Below, piece by piece: positions 10,801 through 23,504 of a stretch of 64,000 bases of DNA. Under the pieces are notes generated by a model, which saw nothing but the letters and a program-made list of their open reading frames with translations, ran no database searches and was not told the origin of the DNA. The translations under genes and the position numbers were made by a program. Within the stretch, counting starts at the first letter, position 1, and each line of letters opens with the position of its first letter. Source of the DNA: Ryuthela nishihirai (Eukaryota; Arthropoda; Arachnida; Araneae; Heptathelidae); the NCBI GenBank assembly GCA_038380435.1, contig JAWZYU010000678.1, positions 1 through 64,000 on the forward strand, read 5' to 3'.

Positions 10801-11106
10801 AAAATATCCCCTCAAGCAGCTGCTTGCCACAGAGGTCTGACAGGAGCCTTTCAGTTTATATGCCATAGTAGAAGGTCTGAGAGGATGGCAGGACCTCAGC
10901 AGAAAAAATTCAAAATGAAAAATACCCCCTCAAGCAGCTGCTTGCCACAGAGGTCTGACAGGAGCCTGTCAGTTTGTATGCCATAGTAGAAGATCTATGA
11001 GGATGGCAGGACCTCAGCAGAAGAAATTCAAAATGAAAAATACCCCCTCAAGCAGCTGCTTGCCACAGAGGTCTGACAGGAGCCTGTCAGTTTATATGCA
11101 ATAGTA
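10801..11106 (-). repeat. SINE2 body array, 3 units, headless
   Basis: CTCAAGCAGCTGCTTGCC occurs at about 10811, 10929 and 11048, again 118 bp apart. No tRNA-like head is present. The third unit is cut after the CATATAAAC region, where the next SINE1 array begins at 11107, so the junction is a breakpoint between two tandem arrays. Confidence 0.92.
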
Positions 11107-13840
11107 ACCTCTGAGCGGCACTATTTGTACACCATGGGCTAAATGGACAGGTCACATGGATCCCGAAGACTCAGAGAACGTTAGGGAAGGGGACCCACTG
11201 GAACAGCTGTTGGGAGACAGATGGTAGCCTCCAGTTAAGACCATCCAGCGTGTTCTTTAACGTTTGATTGTTTTACCTCTGAGCGGCACTTTTTTGCACA
11301 CCATGGGCTAAAATAGCCAGGTCATATGGACCCCGAAGTCTCAGAGAAGGTTGGGGGAGGGGACCCACTGGAACAGCTGTTGGGAGACAGATGGTAGCCT
11401 CCCGTCAAGGCCATCCAGCGTGTTCTTTAACCTTGGATGGTTTTACCTCTGAGCGGCACTTTTTTGCACACCAAGGTCTAAATGGCCAGGTCACATGGAC
11501 CCCGAAAACTCAGAGAAGGTTGGGGACGGGGACCCACTGCAACAGCTGTTGGAAGACAGATGGTAGCCTCCCGTCAAAGCCATGCAGCGTGTTCTTTAAC
11601 GTTGGATTGTTCTACCTCTGAGCGGCACTTTTTTGCACACAAAGGGTTGGGTTGGGTTGTTTTACCTCTTAGCGGTACTTTTTTGCACACCATGGGCTAA
11701 ATGGCCAGGTCACATGGACCCCGAAGGCTCAGAGAATGTTGGGGGACGGGACCCACTGGAACAGCTGTTGGGAGACAGATGGTAGCCTCCCGTGAAGGCC
11801 ATTAAGCGTGTTCTCTAACGTTGGATTGTTTTACCTCTTAGCGGCACTTTTTTGCACACCATGAGCTAAATGGCCAGGTCACATGGACCGCGAAGGCTCA
11901 GAGAAGGTTGGGGAAGGGGACCCACTGGAACAGCTGTTGGGAGACAGATGGTAGCCTCCCGTGAAGGCCATCCAGCGTGTTCTTTAACGTTGGGTTGTTT
12001 TACCCCTGAGCGGCACTTTTTTCACACCATGGGCTAAATGGCCAGTTCACATGGACCCCGAAGGCTCAGAGAAGGTTGGGGGAGGGGACCCACTGGAACA
12101 GCTGTTGGGCGACAGATGGTAGCCTCCCGTCAAGGCCATCCAGCGTGTTCTTTAACGTTGGAATGTTTTACCTCTGAGCGGCACTTTTTTGCACACCAAG
12201 GGCTAAATGGCGAGGTCACATGGACCCCGAAGACTCAGAGAAGGTTGGGGGAAGGGACCCACTGGAACAGCTGTTAGCAGACAGATGGTAGCCTCCCGTC
12301 AAAGCCATCCAGCGTCTTCTTTAACGTTGGATTGTTTTACCTCTGAGCGGCACTTTTTTTCACACCAAGGGCTAAATGGCCAGGTCACATGGACCCCGAA
12401 GGCTCAGAGAAGGTTGGGGGAGGGGACCCACTGGAACAGCTGTTGGGAGACAGATGGTAGCCTCCCGTGAAGGCCATCCAGCGTGTTCTTTAACGTTGGG
12501 TAGTTTTACCACTAAGCGGCACTTTTTTCACACCATTGGCTAAATGGCCAGGTCACGTGGACCCCGAAGGCTCAGAGAAGGTTCTGGGAGGGGACCCACT
12601 GCAACAGCTGTTGGGAGACAGATGGTAGCCTCCAGTCAAAGCCATCCAGCTTATTCTTTAACGTTGGAATATTTTACCTCTGAGCGGCACTTTTTTGCAC
12701 ACCAAGGGCTAAATGGCAGGTCACATGGACCCCGAAGACTCAGAGAACTTTAGGGGAGGGGACCACTGGAACAGCTGTTGGGAGACAGATGGTAGTCTCC
12801 CTTCAAAGCCATCCAGCTTATTCTTTAACGTTGGAACGTTTTACCGCTGAGCGGCACTTTTTTGCACACAAAGGGCTAAATGGCCAGGTCACATGGACCC
12901 CGAAGACTCAGAGAAGGTTAGGGGAGGAGACCCACTGGAACAGCTGTTGGGAGACAGATGATTGCCTCCCGTCAAAGCCATCCAGCGTGTTCTTTAACGT
13001 TGGAATGTTTTACCTCTGAGCGGCACTTTTTTGCACACCAAGGGCTAAATGGCCAGGTCACATGGATCCCGAAGATTCAGAGAAGGTTTGGGGAGGGGAC
13101 CCTCTGGAACAGCTGTTGGGAGACAGATGATAGCCCCCCGTCAAGGTCATCCAGCGTGTTCTTTAACGTTGGATTATTTTACCTTTGATCGGCACGTTTT
13201 GCACACAATGGGCTCAATGGCTAGGTCAGAAGGACCCCGAAGACTCAGAGAAGGTTAGGGTAGGGGAGCCACTGGAACAGCTGTTGGGAGACAGATGGTA
13301 GCCTCTCGTCAAAGCCATCCAGCGTGTTCTTTAACGTTGGATTGTTTTATCTCTGAGCGGCACTTTTTTTCACACCAAGGGCTAAATGGCCAGGTCAAAT
13401 GGACCCCGAAGGCTGAGAGAATGTTGGGGGAGGGGACCCACTGGAACAGCAGTTGTGGGACAGATGGTAGTCTCCCATCAAGGCCATCCAGCGTGTTCTT
13501 TAACGTTGGATTGTTTTACCACTGAGCGGCAATTTTTTGCACACCATGGGCTAAATGGCCAGGACACACGGACCCCGTAGGCTCAGAGAATGTTGGAGGA
13601 GGGGACCTACTGGAACAGCTGTTGGGAGACAGATGGTAGCCTCCCGTGAAGGCCATCCAGCGTGTTCTTTAACGATGGGTTGTTTTACCCCTGAGCGGCA
13701 CTTTTTTGCACACCATATGCTAAATGGCCAGGTCACATGGACCCCGAAGTCTCAGAGAAGGTTGTGGGAGGGGACCCACTGGAACAGCAGTTGTGGGACA
13801 GATGGTAGCCTCCCGTCAAGGCCATCCAGCGTGTTCTTTA
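11107..13840 (-). repeat. SINE1 tail tandem array, about 17 units
   Basis: Units of 165-172 bp follow one another from the SINE2 array to the 93-bp satellite without any tRNA-like head. One unit near 11640-11690 is truncated to about 42 bp. Units share array-specific variants (CACCAAGGGCTAAATGG, CTGGAACAGCTG) that differ from the array at 50990-53520. The array ends at about 13840 inside TTCTTTAA and continues directly as satellite. Recurrent frames encoding MARSHGPRRLREG-like peptides are repeat artefacts. Confidence 0.95.
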
Positions 13841-16800
13841 AAGTTTCTGATCGCCAATTTCTAAAAACAACGTTGCCAGTTACTCTTTCTCAAATCAACT
13901 ATAGTGTTCGAATATTTGTTTGAGCGAATGTACACGATGGTTTGCCAGATCACTGATTTCTAAAAACATCGTTGCCAGATACTCTTTCTGAAATACAGTG
14001 TTCGAATATTTGTTTAAACGACTGTAGACGAAGGTTCACAGATCCCTGATTTCTAAAAACGTCGTTGCCAGATACTCTTTCTGAAATATAGTGTTCGAAT
14101 ATTTGTTTGAGCGAATGTACACGATGGTTTGCCAGATCACTGATTTCTAAAAACATCGTTGCCAGATACTCTTTCTGAAATACAGTGTTCGAATATTTGT
14201 TTGAGCGAATGTAGACGAAGGTTGCCAGATCCCTGATTTCTAAATACGTCGTTGCCAGATACTCTTTCTGAAATACAGTGTTCGAATATTTGTTTGAGCG
14301 ACTGTAAACGGAGGTTGCCAGATCCCTGATTTCTAAAAATGTCGTTGCCAGATACTCTTTCTGAAATACAGTGTTCGAATATTTGTTTGAGCGAATGTAG
14401 ACGAAGGTTGCCAGATCCCTGATTTCTAAATACGTCGTTGCCAGATACTCTTTCTGAAATATAGTGTTCGAATATTTGTTTGAGCGACTGTAAACGGAGG
14501 TTGCCAGATCCCTGATTTCTAAAAATGTCGTTGCCAGATACTCTTTCTGAAATACAGTGTTCGAATATTTGTTTGAGCGAATGTAGACGAAGGTTGCCAG
14601 ATCCCTGATTTCTAAATACGTCGTTGCCAGATACTCTTTCTGAAATATAGTGTTCGAATATTTGTTTGAGCGACTGTACACAGAGGTTGCCAGATCCCTG
14701 ATTTCTAAAAACATCGTTGCCAGATACCCTTTTTGAAATATAGTGTTCGAATATTTCTTTGAGCGACTGTAAACGGAGGTTGCCAGATTCCTGATTTCTA
14801 AAAACGTCGTTGCCACATACTCTTTCTGAAATATATTGTCCGAATATTTGTTTGAGCGATTGTACACGTAGGTTGTCAGATCAATGATTTCTAAAATCTT
14901 CGTTGCCAGATACTCTTTCTGAAATATAGTGTTCAATTATTTGTTTGAGCGACTGTACACAGAGATTGCCAGATCCGTGATTTCTAAAAACGTCGTAGCC
15001 AGATATTCTTTCTGAAATATGGTGTTCGAATATTTCTTTGAGCCACTGCAGACGAAGGTTGCCAGATCCCAGATTTCTAAAAAACGTTGTTGCCAGATAC
15101 TCTTTCTGAAATATAGTTTTCGAATATTTGTTGGAGCGAATGTAGACGAAGGTTGCCAGATCCCTGATTTCTAAAAACGTCGTTGCCATACACTCTTCCT
15201 GAAATACAGTGTTCGAATATTTGTTTGAGCGATTGTACACGGAGGTTGCCAGATCCCTGATTTCTAAAAACGTCGTTGCCAGATACTCTTTCTGAAAATG
15301 AATTTCTTGCAGACGAAGGTTGGCAGATCCCTGATTTCTAAAAACATCGTTGCCAGATACTCTTCTGAAATATAGTGTTCGAATATTTGTTTGAGCGACT
15401 GTAGACAAAGTTTGACAGATCCCTGATTTCTAAAAACGTCGTTTCCAGATACTCTTGCTGAAATATAGTGTTCGAATATTTGTTTGAAAGACTGCAGACG
15501 AAGGTTGCCAGATCCCTGATTTCTAAAAACCTCGCTGCGAAATACTCTTTCTGAAATACAGTTTTCGAATATTTGTTTGAACGACTGTAGACGAAGGTTT
15601 CCAGATCTCTGATTTCTAAAAACGTCGTTTGCCAGATACAATTTCTGAAATATAGTGTTCGAATATTTGTTTGAGCGTCTGTACACGGAGGTTGTCAGAC
15701 CCCTGATTTCTAAAAACGTCGTTCCCAGATACTCTTTCTGAAATATAGTGTCCAAATATTTGTTTGAGCGACTGTAAACGGAGGTTGCCAGATTCCTGAT
15801 TTCTAAAAACGTCGTTGCCAGATACTCTTTCTGAAATATAGTTTTCGAATATTTGTTTGAGCGACTGTACACGGAGGTTGCCAGATCCCTGATTTCTAAA
15901 AACATCGTTGCCAGATTCTCTTTGTGAAATATAGTTTTCGAATATTTGAGCGACTCTAAACGAAGGCTGCCGGATCCCTAATTTCTAAATACGTCGTTGC
16001 CAGACACTCGTCGTGAAATATAATGTTCGAATATTGGTTTGAGCGACTGAAGACGACGGTTGCCAGATCCCTGATTACTAAAAACGTCGTTTGCCAGATA
16101 CTCTTTCTGAAATATAGTTTTCGAATATTTGAGCGACTGTAGACGGTTGGCAGATCCTTAATTTCTAAAAACGTCGTTGCCAGACACTCTTCCTGAAATA
16201 TAGTGTTCTTATATTTGTTTGAGCGACTGTAGACGAAGGTTGCCAGATCCCTCGTTTCTAAAAACGCGGTGTCCAGATACTCTTTCTGAAATATAGTGTT
16301 CGAATATTTTTTTGAGCGACTATACACGGAGTTTGCCAGATCCCTGATTTGTAAAAAGGTCGTTGCCAGATACTCTTTCTGGAATCAAGTATAGTGTTCG
16401 AATACTTGTTTGAGCGACTGCAGACGAAGGTTGCCAGATCCCTGATTTCTAACGTGGTTGCCACATACTCTTTCGTCGTAGCCACATACGCTTTCTGAAA
16501 TATATTGTTCGGATATTTGTTTGAGCGACTGTACACGGAGGTTGCCAGATCCCTGATTTCTAAAATGGTCGTTGCCAGATACTCTTTCCGAAATATACTG
16601 TTCGGATATTTGTTTGAGCGACTGTACACGGAGGTTGCCAGATCCCTGATTTCTAAAATCGTCGTTGCCAGATACTCTTTCTGAAATATAGTGTTCGAAT
16701 ATTTGTTTGAGCGATTGCAGACGAAGGTTGCCAGACCGATTTCTAAAAACGTCGTTGCCATATAGTCTTTCTGAAATATAGTGTTCGAATATTTGTTTGA

Positions 16801-19800
16801 GCGACTGTAGACGGCGGTAGCCACATCCCTGATTTCTAAAAACGTCGTTGAAAGATAGTCTTTCTGAAATATAGTGTTCGAATATTTGTTTGAGCGACTG
16901 TAGACGGCGGTAGCCAGATCCCTGATTTCTAAAAGCGTTGTTGCCATATACTCTTTCTGAAATATAGTGTTCGAATATTTGTTTGAGCGACGGTACACGG
17001 TGGTTGTCAGATCCCTGATTTCGAAAATCGTCGTTGCCAGATACTCTTCCTGAAATCTAGTGTTCGAATATTTGTTTGAGCGATTGTAGAAGAAGGTTTC
17101 CAGATCCCAAATTTCTAAAAACATCGTTGCCAGATACTCTTTCCGAAATATAGTGTTCGAACATTTGTTTGAGCGACTGTACACAGAGGTTGCGAGATCC
17201 CTAATTTCTAAAAACGTCGTTGCCAGATACTCTTTCTGAAATATAGTGTTGGAATATTTGTTTGAGCGACTGTAGACGAAGGTTGCCAGATCCCTCGTTT
17301 CTAAAAACGTCGTTGCCAGATATTCTTGCTGAAATATAGTGTTCGAATATTTATTTGAGCGACTGTACATGGAGGTTGCCAGATCACTGATTTCTAAAAT
17401 AGGCGTTGCCAGATACTCTTTCTGAAATATAGTGTTCGAATATTTGTTTGAGCGACTGTAGACGAAGGTTGCCAGATCCGTGATTTCTAAAAACTTCGTT
17501 GCCAGATACTCTTTCTGAAATATAGTGTTCGAATATTTGTTTGAGCGACTGTACACGGAGATTGCCAGATCCCTGATTTCTAAAAATGTCGTTGCCAGAT
17601 ACTCTTCCTGAAATATAGTGTTCGAAAATTTGTTTGAGCGACTCTAGAAGGTTTCCAGATCCCTGATTTCTAAAAACGTCGTTGCCAGATACTCTTTCTG
17701 AAATACAGTTTTCGAATATTTGTTTGAGCGACTGTACACGAAGGTTTCCAGATCTGATTTCTAAAAGCGTCGTTGCCAGATACAATTTCTGAAATATAGT
17801 GTTCGAATATTTGTTTGAGCGTCTGTACACGGAGGTTGTCAGACCCCTGATTTCTAAAAACGTCGTTCCCAGATACTCTTTCTGAAATATAGTGTTCGAA
17901 TATTTGTTTGAGCGACTGTAAACGGAGGTTGCCAGATTCCTGATTTCTAAAAACGTCGTTGCCAGTTACTCTTTCTGAAATATAGTTTTCGAATATTTGT
18001 TTGAGCGACTGTACACGGAGGTTGCCAGATCCGTGATTTCTAAAAACATCGTTGCCAGATTCTCTTTCTGAAATATAGTTTTCGAATATTTGAGCGACTC
18101 TAAACGAAGGCTGCCAGATCCCTAATTTCTAAATACGTCGTTGCCAGACACTCGTCGTGAAATATAATGTTCGAATATTGGTTTGAGCGACTGAAGACGA
18201 CGGTTGCCAGATCCCTGATTACTAAAAACGTCGTTTGCCAGATACTCTTTCTGAAATATAGTTTTCGAATATTTGAGCGACTGTAGACGGTTGCCAGATC
18301 CTTAATTTCTAAAAACGTCGTTGACAGACACTCTTCCTGAAATATAGTGTTCTTATATTTGTTTGAGCGACTGTAGACGAAGGTTGCCAGATCCCTCGTT
18401 TCTAAAAACGCGGTGTCCAGATACTCTTTCTGAAATATAGTGTTCGAATATTTTTTTGAGCGACTATACACGGAGTTTGCCAGATCCCTGATTTGTAAAA
18501 AGGTCGTTGCCAGATACTCTTTCTGGAATCAAGTATAGTGTTCGAATACTTGTTTGAGCGACTGCAGACGAAGGTTGCCAGATCCCTGATTTCTAAAAAC
18601 GTCGTTGCCACATACTCTTTCTGAAATATAGTGTTGGAATATTTGTTTGAGCGACTGTACACGGAGGTTGCCAGATCCCTGATTTCTAAAAACGTCATTG
18701 CCAGATACTCTTCCTGAAATATAGTGTTCAAAAATTTGTTTGAACGAATGTAGACGAAGGTTGCCAGATCCCTGATTTCTAAAAACGTCTTTGCCACATA
18801 CTCTTTCTGAAATATAGTGTTCGAATATTTGTTTGAGCGACTGTACACGGAGATTGCCAGATCCGTGATTTCTAAAAACGTCGTTGCCAGATACTCTTTC
18901 TGAAATGTAATGTTCGAATATTTGTTTGAGTGACTGTAGACGAAGGTTGACAGATCCCTGATTTCTAAAAGCGTCGTTGCCATATACTCTTTCTGAAATA
19001 TAGCGTTCGAATATTTGTTTGAGCGACGGTACACGGAGGTTGTCAGATCCCTGATTTCGAAAATCGTCGTTGCCAGATACTCTTTCTGAAATATAGTGTT
19101 CGAATATTTGTTTGAGCGATTGTAGAAGAAGGTTTCCAGATCCCAAATTTCTAAAAACATCGTTGCCAGATACTCTTTCCGAAATATAGTGTTCGAACAT
19201 TTGTTTGAGCGACTGTACAGAGGTTGCGAGATCCCTAATTTCTAAAAACGTCGTTGCCAGATACTCTTTCTGAAATATATTGTTGGAATATTTGTTTGAG
19301 CGACTGTAGACAAAGGTTGCCAGATCCCTGATTTCTAAAAACGTCGTTGCCAGATGCTCTTGCTGAAATATATTGTTCAAATATTTGTTTGAGCGACTGT
19401 AGACAAAGGTTGCCAGATCCGTGATTTCTAAAAACTTCGTTGCCAGATACTCTTTCTGAAATATAGTGTTCGAATATTTGTTTGAGCGACTGTACACGGA
19501 GGTTGCCAGATTCCTGATTTCTAAAAATGTCGTTGCCAGATACTCTTCCTGAAATATAGTGTTCGAAAATTTGTTTGAGCGACTGTAGAAGGTTTCCAGA
19601 TCCCTAATTTCTAAAAACGTCGTTGCCAGATAATCTTTCTGAAATACAGTTTTCGAATATTTGTTTGATCGAGTACAGACGAAGGTTGCCAGATCCCTAA
19701 TTTCTGAAAACGTCTTTGCCATACAATCTTCCTGAAATATAGTGTTCGAATATTTGTTTTTAGCGATTGAAGACGACGCTTGCCAGAACCCTGATTTCTA

Positions 19801-20183
19801 AAAACGTCGTTGCCAGATACTCTTTCTGAAATATAGTTTTCGAATATTTGAGCGACTGTAGACGAAGGTTGCCAGATCCCTAATTTCTAAAAACTTCGTT
19901 GCCAGACTCTCTTCCTGAAATATAATATTCGAATATTTGTTTGAGCGACTGTACGCGGAGGTTGCCAGATCCCTGATTTCTAAAAACGGCGTTGCCAGAT
20001 ACTTTTTCTGAAATATAGTGTTCGAATATTTGTTTGAGCTACTGTAGACGACGGTTGCCAGAATCCTGATTTCTACAAGCGTCGTTGCCAGATATTCTTT
20101 CTGAAATATATTGTTCGAATATTTCTTTGAGCGACTGTACACGGAGGATGCCAGATCCCTGATTTCTAAAAATGTCGTTCCCA
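13841..20183 (-). repeat. 93-bp satellite, about 68 monomers
   Basis: The monomer contains GTTGCCAGATCCCTGATTTC, TAAAAACGTCGTTGCCAGAT, CTCTTTCTGAAATATAGTG and TTCGAATATTTGTTTGAGCG, with period 93-94 bp. Because 93 = 31 codons and few monomers carry stops on the minus strand, long frames result (up to 432 codons at 16258-17556). At least two overlapping minus-strand frames are open in this way, which argues against coding. The sequence is recognisably related to half of the palindromic MITE (57689-57902). Higher-order duplication is present (see findings). The right edge is interrupted by the LINE at 20184. Confidence 0.95.
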
Positions 20184-22930
20184 GATCATCATCATCATCC
20201 TAAAGCAGCCATGGGCTACGGAGGTCGAACCAGACCGCGCAGTTTAATTATCCAAGCATATCTATCCTGAGCTACATCTGCTGCATCCAGCCACTGCACA
20301 CCAATTCTAACAAGGTCCTGTTTGACATTGTCTGCCCACCGCATCCTAGGTCTCCCCCTCCTTCTGAGGCCTCTAGGCACACTGTTCATAACCCTATTCG
20401 CCAATCTATAATTATCCATACGGGCAACATGGCCAAACCAACGGAGTCTCTCTCTGCACAATATGCTGCTTAAAGGAGGTTGCAGACTCCTTTGCCTAAC
20501 CTCATCATTAGTTACAAAGTTGAACCACCTAATACCCAAGATACTGCGTAAGCATCTAGAATCAAAAGCATCTAGTTTCCTGTTATCTTGTTTACAAAGT
20601 GTCCAAGTTTCACTACCATAACTAACCCTAGAAAGAACCAAACTATTATACAGTCTAATTTTAGACTTTAGGTGTATACGCCTATTTCTCCACACTCCCC
20701 ATAGATTCTTAAATGTCCCGGCAGCAATCCCTATTCGTGTTAATCTCATGCCGCACATCACCTTTATTTGTTACATAGCTCCCAAGGTAATTAAAGTGTG
20801 ACACCTGCTCAAGACTGCAACCATTCAGATTAACTGAATCACAGCCTGCCTGACCAATTTTCATCACTTTAGTTTTCTCTCTGTTTATAACCAAACCTAC
20901 TCTACTACCAGTTTCATCAACAGCTCAAATGAAAGAGTTCATCTCATCAACATCATTTGCCAAAAGGACTAAATCATCAGCATAATCTAAATCAGAAAGT
21001 TTCGTATCTCCAGCCCATTTAAGGCCAAAATCTTTCCCTTGAAGTGAATTTCGCATAACATAATCAATAACCAAGCTAAAGAGAAAAGGAGACAAAAATG
21101 CACCCTTGTCGAACACCAGAAGTAATGCTAAACCAATTGCTACAAGACTTACCAACTCTCACACATGACTCAGTGTTATTATAGAGAGCCTTCATTATGT
21201 TAACTAACTTGTCTGGTATACCATATGATCTCACAATCAACCACAAATTATGACGATTAACAGAGTCTGAAGCCTTTTTGAAATCAACAAAGCTAACAAT
21301 AAGTAAAATCTGGTAATCTCTCTGGTAAAATCGTTAGGAACCATGCCTTTATGGTAAAAGATATTTGAAATTTCAGTCATCCAAGTGGTAACCGAAACAT
21401 TCCCAGCTCTAAGCATTTCCGTAGTAATTTCATCTACCCCTGGGGGGATTTATGAAGTATAAGTTTAGAAACAGCCAAAATAACTTCAGATTGTGTTATA
21501 GGGCCAACATTAAAGCCACCAATGCATCTATCATCATTGCAAACAATGGGAGTAGAATTAACCACATGGTTTAGAACATCATTGAAATGCTCAGCCTACC
21601 TTGCCATGACAGAATTCTCTCCTTCTATAACCTTACCTTGTTTATCCTTCAATCCCTGTATACTTGTTCGTTTTCTACCACACAAAACATTAACTATCTG
21701 GTACAGCTAACTGATCCTTCACACGTTTATTAAGCTCTTTGTAATGCTTTCTGTTAGGACTAGTAGGTTATTGATTATGGACATTCCTGCAGTTCTTTCT
21801 TTCTGAAATAAGCTCAGTCAAATAATTCTGCTCCTTTTTTTCTTAAGAGTAGTTCCAAAAAAGCCTGTTTAAAATGGTCCCATTTTTCCTTAACTTCAGT
21901 AGTAAGCAAACTAGTACTCTCTTAATAACGTAAGTAAACTGTCATGGTAAGGTTTAGTTATTACAATCATATTCTTATGCAGCCCATCAGGTGAAACCCA
22001 TGTGTACTTATATATGTCGCGGTGTTTGTAATATGTGTTAGTTATTCTGAATCCATTGAGTTTACTTACCTGTAGGAGACGTTGCCCATTGCCATTGCAG
22101 CTACCAATACCAAAAGGGCCAATCACCCCTCCCCAAAGGTCAGAGTCAGTACCAACTTTGGCATTGAAGTCACCAAGAACAAGGGTAATATCTCCTTTCT
22201 TGACAGAATTCAAAATATCCTGAAGTTGTTCATAAAACCTATCCTTCTCATCCTCATCGGCATCCTCAGTGGGGGCATAACAGCAGATAACATTCAAGTC
22301 TTTAATGCTTGTCTGAAATTTTGCTGTAAGAAACCTTTCATTAATGCACTCATATCCTAGAAGAGCTAGCGTGTCTGCTGAGAAGCAGACCCACGCCTTG
22401 GTGATGCTTTTTGTCGTCCCTCCCTGAAAAGAGAAATTTAAGATTATTTTTAAGAATCTGACCTTTATCTGTCCATCAGGTCTGTTGCAAGCCGAGAATA
22501 TCTAAATTATAACGGTGGAATTCTTGTGTGAGGACATCAAGAGAAAAAGCTCTGTGCAGAGTCCTCACATTCCAACTACCTATGGAGAGAAAATGAATAG
22601 TGGGATGTTTAAACAAACTATGTTTATTGAGAAAGGGAATGCCGACAATATCAAACAGCCCCCTAATCGCAGACATGGGGGAAAAGACCTGTTCCCCCAC
22701 TACTAAAGGCTGAAACCATCTACACTGGAAGACTTCCTCCAATGTAGAATTTGACGATGCCAATAGAAGCAAAGAGTTCAGGTGCCTGTGACGACCTCTT
22801 ATCAGGATTATCCACCAGCTGATAAATATATCCTGTGCATTTATTCACATGGGGCCGTCAACCACAAACAGAAAACACAGCGGAAGATTTTCCCTCCACA
22901 GAAGCCCACCAGTACAGCAAATTCAGGATT
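20184..22930 (-). pseudogene. Decayed RTE-like LINE, right-arm copy
   Basis: Frames matching the intact LINE lie at 22476-22772 (N-terminus with IGSWNVRTLHRAFSLD), 21911-22297 (endonuclease, YAPTEDADEDEKDRF, LGDFNAKVG), 20925-21155 and 20709-20894 (RT with DYADDL) and 20216-20761 (C-terminus with LRWFGHVARM and GRPRMRWADNVKQDL). It is broken by frameshifts and by the same three internal deletions as the left-arm copy. It extends further 5' than the left-arm copy, to about 22930. In the codon where the intact copy has a TAA just upstream of its ATG, this copy has GAA, so the ancestral frame may have started further upstream. The 3' end is a short (GAT)n run inserted in the 93-bp satellite. Confidence 0.95.
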
Positions 22931-23014
22931 TATAATTTATCCCATTTTCAGTTGAAATCAATCCCACCTAATTAAAGTTTGTGAGTGTTGAATTCCTTTT
23001 CTCTTTTTCTGTAG
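22931..23014 (+). other. RPS27A: Intron tail with 3' splice site before the eS31 exon
   Basis: A strong polypyrimidine tract (TTCCTTTTCTCTTTTTCTG) precedes TAG at 23012-23014, followed at once by the first codon of the conserved exon. This is a good splice acceptor and shows the exon was copied or retained as genomic DNA, not from spliced mRNA. Confidence 0.8.
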
Positions 23015-23164
23015 GTTGATGAGAACGGCAAGATCACCCGGCTGCGTCGTGAATGCCCGAATGAAGAATGCGGTGCCGGAGTGTTCATGGCGTCGCACTT
23101 TGACAGGCAGTACTGTGGGAAATGCTGTCTGACATTTGTCTACAACAAGCCAGAAGAAAAATGA
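23015..23164 (+). CDS. RPS27A: Terminal exon of ubiquitin-ribosomal protein eS31 fusion gene (3' part only)
   Basis: Read from the first base after the splice acceptor, 49 codons end in TGA at 23162-23164. The peptide begins [20 protein letters not shown] and ends in KPEEK, and it aligns without gaps to the C-terminus of RPS27A/eS31, a small-subunit ribosomal protein made as a fusion behind ubiquitin. The zinc-binding cysteines are all present (residues 14, 19, 34 and 37 of this exon: CX4C and CX2C). The ubiquitin part and the basic linker (earlier exons) are not visible in the window. Upstream lie 2.7 kb of LINE and then satellite. The exon is far more GC-rich and conserved than its surroundings. 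It has no in-frame ATG near its start. It could be the real last exon of a gene with a very long repeat-filled intron, or a recently captured fragment. The intact reading frame does not decide between these. Confidence 0.93.
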   Translation, partial: VDENGKITRLRRECPNEECGAGVFMASHFDRQYCGKCCLTFVYNKPEEK

Positions 23165-23280
23165 TGTATTGGGAATCAAATTAAACTGATGAATAACACC
23201 TACACTGCTGTCATGTTCTTTAAATTTGGTCGGCATATCATTTTAATATCTTCGAATATGATTACTAAATACTAATATTC
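23165..23280 (+). promoter_or_regulatory. RPS27A: Probable 3' UTR and poly(A) signal of the eS31 exon
   Basis: ATTAAA at 23180-23185, 16 bases after the stop codon, is the common variant poly(A) signal, followed by T/G-containing sequence (near 23207-23225). Short 3' UTRs are usual for ribosomal protein genes. From about 23281 the sequence is the duplicated inner flank. Confidence 0.55.
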
Positions 23281-23504
23281 TAGTTTTATATGAGGATTTC
23301 ATTTAGGTCTGACGGGTAATCCAAATTGAGCATAATGTAATTGTTCCAGGTTGCGAATGAGATTCTCCACGTCAGAAGATTTCATTTGATATGTTCATAT
23401 TTGACCTTGTTTAGGAGGGCGAAGGGGTATAATTTTTATACCCATTACACATATAAATGATCGTTTCTCCATCGCGTTCGAAGGATACGAGAAAACGGAT
23501 GGGT
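23281..23504. repeat. Inner flank of inverted duplication, right arm
   Basis: This is an inverted near-copy of 3061-3277, including the block ACCCGTCAGACCTAAAT (reverse strand). It shows no gene. Confidence 0.88.

Noticed and set aside
11391..13923. Many frames encoding MARSHGPRRLREG- and CSLTLDCFTSERHFF-like peptides
   Set aside because: They are SINE1 tail units translated antisense to the SINE. They recur only because the unit length is near a multiple of three.
16258..17556. 432-codon minus-strand frame as a repetitive protein gene
   Set aside because: It is the 93-bp satellite read in a period of 31 codons. Another frame is open over overlapping stretches, there is no gene structure, and neighbouring monomers carry stops.
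22958..23236. 92-codon minus-strand frame
   Set aside because: It is the antisense shadow of the eS31 exon on the plus strand.
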